Part shown: one piece after another, positions 27,606 to 28,212 of the stretch | How the letters are laid out: every line of letters begins with the position of its first letter | Position numbering within the stretch: the stretch's first letter is position 1 | DNA from: Larix sibirica | Lineage: Eukaryota; Streptophyta; Pinopsida; Pinales; Pinaceae | DNA length: 28,212 nt | Reading direction: 5' to 3' | Assembly: GCA_004151065.3 (NCBI GenBank) | Contig: NWUY0300004780.1 | Coordinates: 7,274 to 35,485, forward strand | Notes under the pieces: generated by a model | What the model saw: the letters and a program-made list of their open reading frames with translations, nothing else | The model's database searches: none | What the model was told of the DNA's origin: nothing | Position numbers and translations under genes: made by a program

Positions 27606-28212
27606 ATAGTAGATGTTATCAAGAGTCTCCCTCATCCTCGATTGAATGGAGGATCGATCAAGGATATCAAGGAGAAACTACAAGAGAATGGTCAGTATTT
27701 AAATTGGTTAAGTGTCCACTCTCTCCTATGGTGGAAATGGATCATCATTCTTCTTTTGCTTCCTTTGTAAATTCTAGGGCACAAACATTCTACCAATATA
27801 TTCTAACTCGAGGGGGAATCTAAGAGGGGATATAAACCCTAACCCTAAGGTCTCTGACTAGATCCATTGTCATTAATTCCATGACCCACATGGGGAGAAG
27901 GGAAGTATATTTTCTAGATCCCTTTCTGATAGCTCCTTTTCAAGTCAAGGATATTATACCTCCAATACAAATGGAAAAAATAAGGAATAGTCAAACTCAT
28001 TGAATCTGATAAGATATTTCCTTAGACCTTGAAAAGGAGCTATGATAAATAGGGGCTCAATTGCTTTGGGGGGTTTAGGAAAGTATATAATCCTTGACCA
28101 GGGTATGGGATCAATAGGTTGATCTGGATTATTTGGAGAACAAAATGAAAGCAGTAATATAAAACAAAAATACACACAAATATTTTGCAAAAAACATAGT
28201 AGTACAATAAAA
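27606..28212. other. Unclassified AT-rich tail with an inverted repeat
   Basis: No supported gene. Possible continuation of the LINE-like fragment in broken frames up to about 27750. The minus-strand frame at 27954-28190 shows no recognisable features. A 16-bp inverted repeat is at 27929-28043. Confidence 0.5.
27929..28043. repeat. Inverted repeat, 16-bp perfect arms
   Basis: ATAGCTCCTTTTCAAG (27929-27944) and its reverse complement CTTGAAAAGGAGCTAT (28028-28043) enclose 83 bases. Similarity continues weakly outside the arms (CCCTTTC against CCCTATT on the complementary side). Any foldback or transposon origin is unproven. Confidence 0.7.

Overview
The window looks like nuclear DNA of a land plant, most likely a gymnosperm. 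It is AT-rich and dominated by old, degraded retrotransposons, with one low-copy gene-like locus: an intronless PLS-type pentatricopeptide-repeat (PPR) gene with strongly regular repeat triplets. The species assignment is an inference. No bacterial, organellar or viral genome organisation, rRNA, tRNA or CRISPR array was seen.

Layout. Positions 1-4848 are non-coding, with microsatellites, one 55-bp tandem duplication and decayed minus-strand reading frames of unknown family. Positions 4849-15904 are outlined as one minus-strand Ty1/copia LTR retrotransposon, with a CTTAG target duplication on both sides, long LTRs (about 1.6-1.7 kb), an initiator-tRNA-Met-type primer-binding site, and gag, protease, integrase, RT and RNase H relics. 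Its interior is a mosaic. Two single-N joins (8465 and 10451) bound a separate contig of about 2 kb, and 6532-8464 is unrelated sequence abutting an LTR terminus exactly. At both N joins, homologous sequence is duplicated at imperfect identity. Positions 15905-17439 are intergenic and carry tandem repeats.

Positions 17440-20097 (minus) hold the PPR gene. A 761-codon ORF encodes a complete PPR tract with E and E+ motifs. The C-terminal DYW deaminase domain survives only as out-of-frame relics, broken by two small indels and a 70-bp tandem duplication. Positions 20453-26936 (plus) hold a full-length but dead L1-type LINE with 18-bp target duplications. It sits about 340 bp upstream of the PPR start codon, head to head with it. 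Positions 27089-27605 carry a second LINE-ORF1-like fragment, and 27929-28043 an inverted repeat.

How it fits together. The only candidate functional gene is the PPR gene, probably an organellar RNA-editing specificity factor now ending at E+. The retroelements are inactive by sequence: they have many stops and frameshifts, and the LINE has lost a catalytic RT aspartate. I did not find a convincing new biological system. The most unusual signals are the dense ~22-bp repeat array in the copia LTRs, the fossil DYW-to-E+ truncation, and the recurring near-perfect short tandem duplications.
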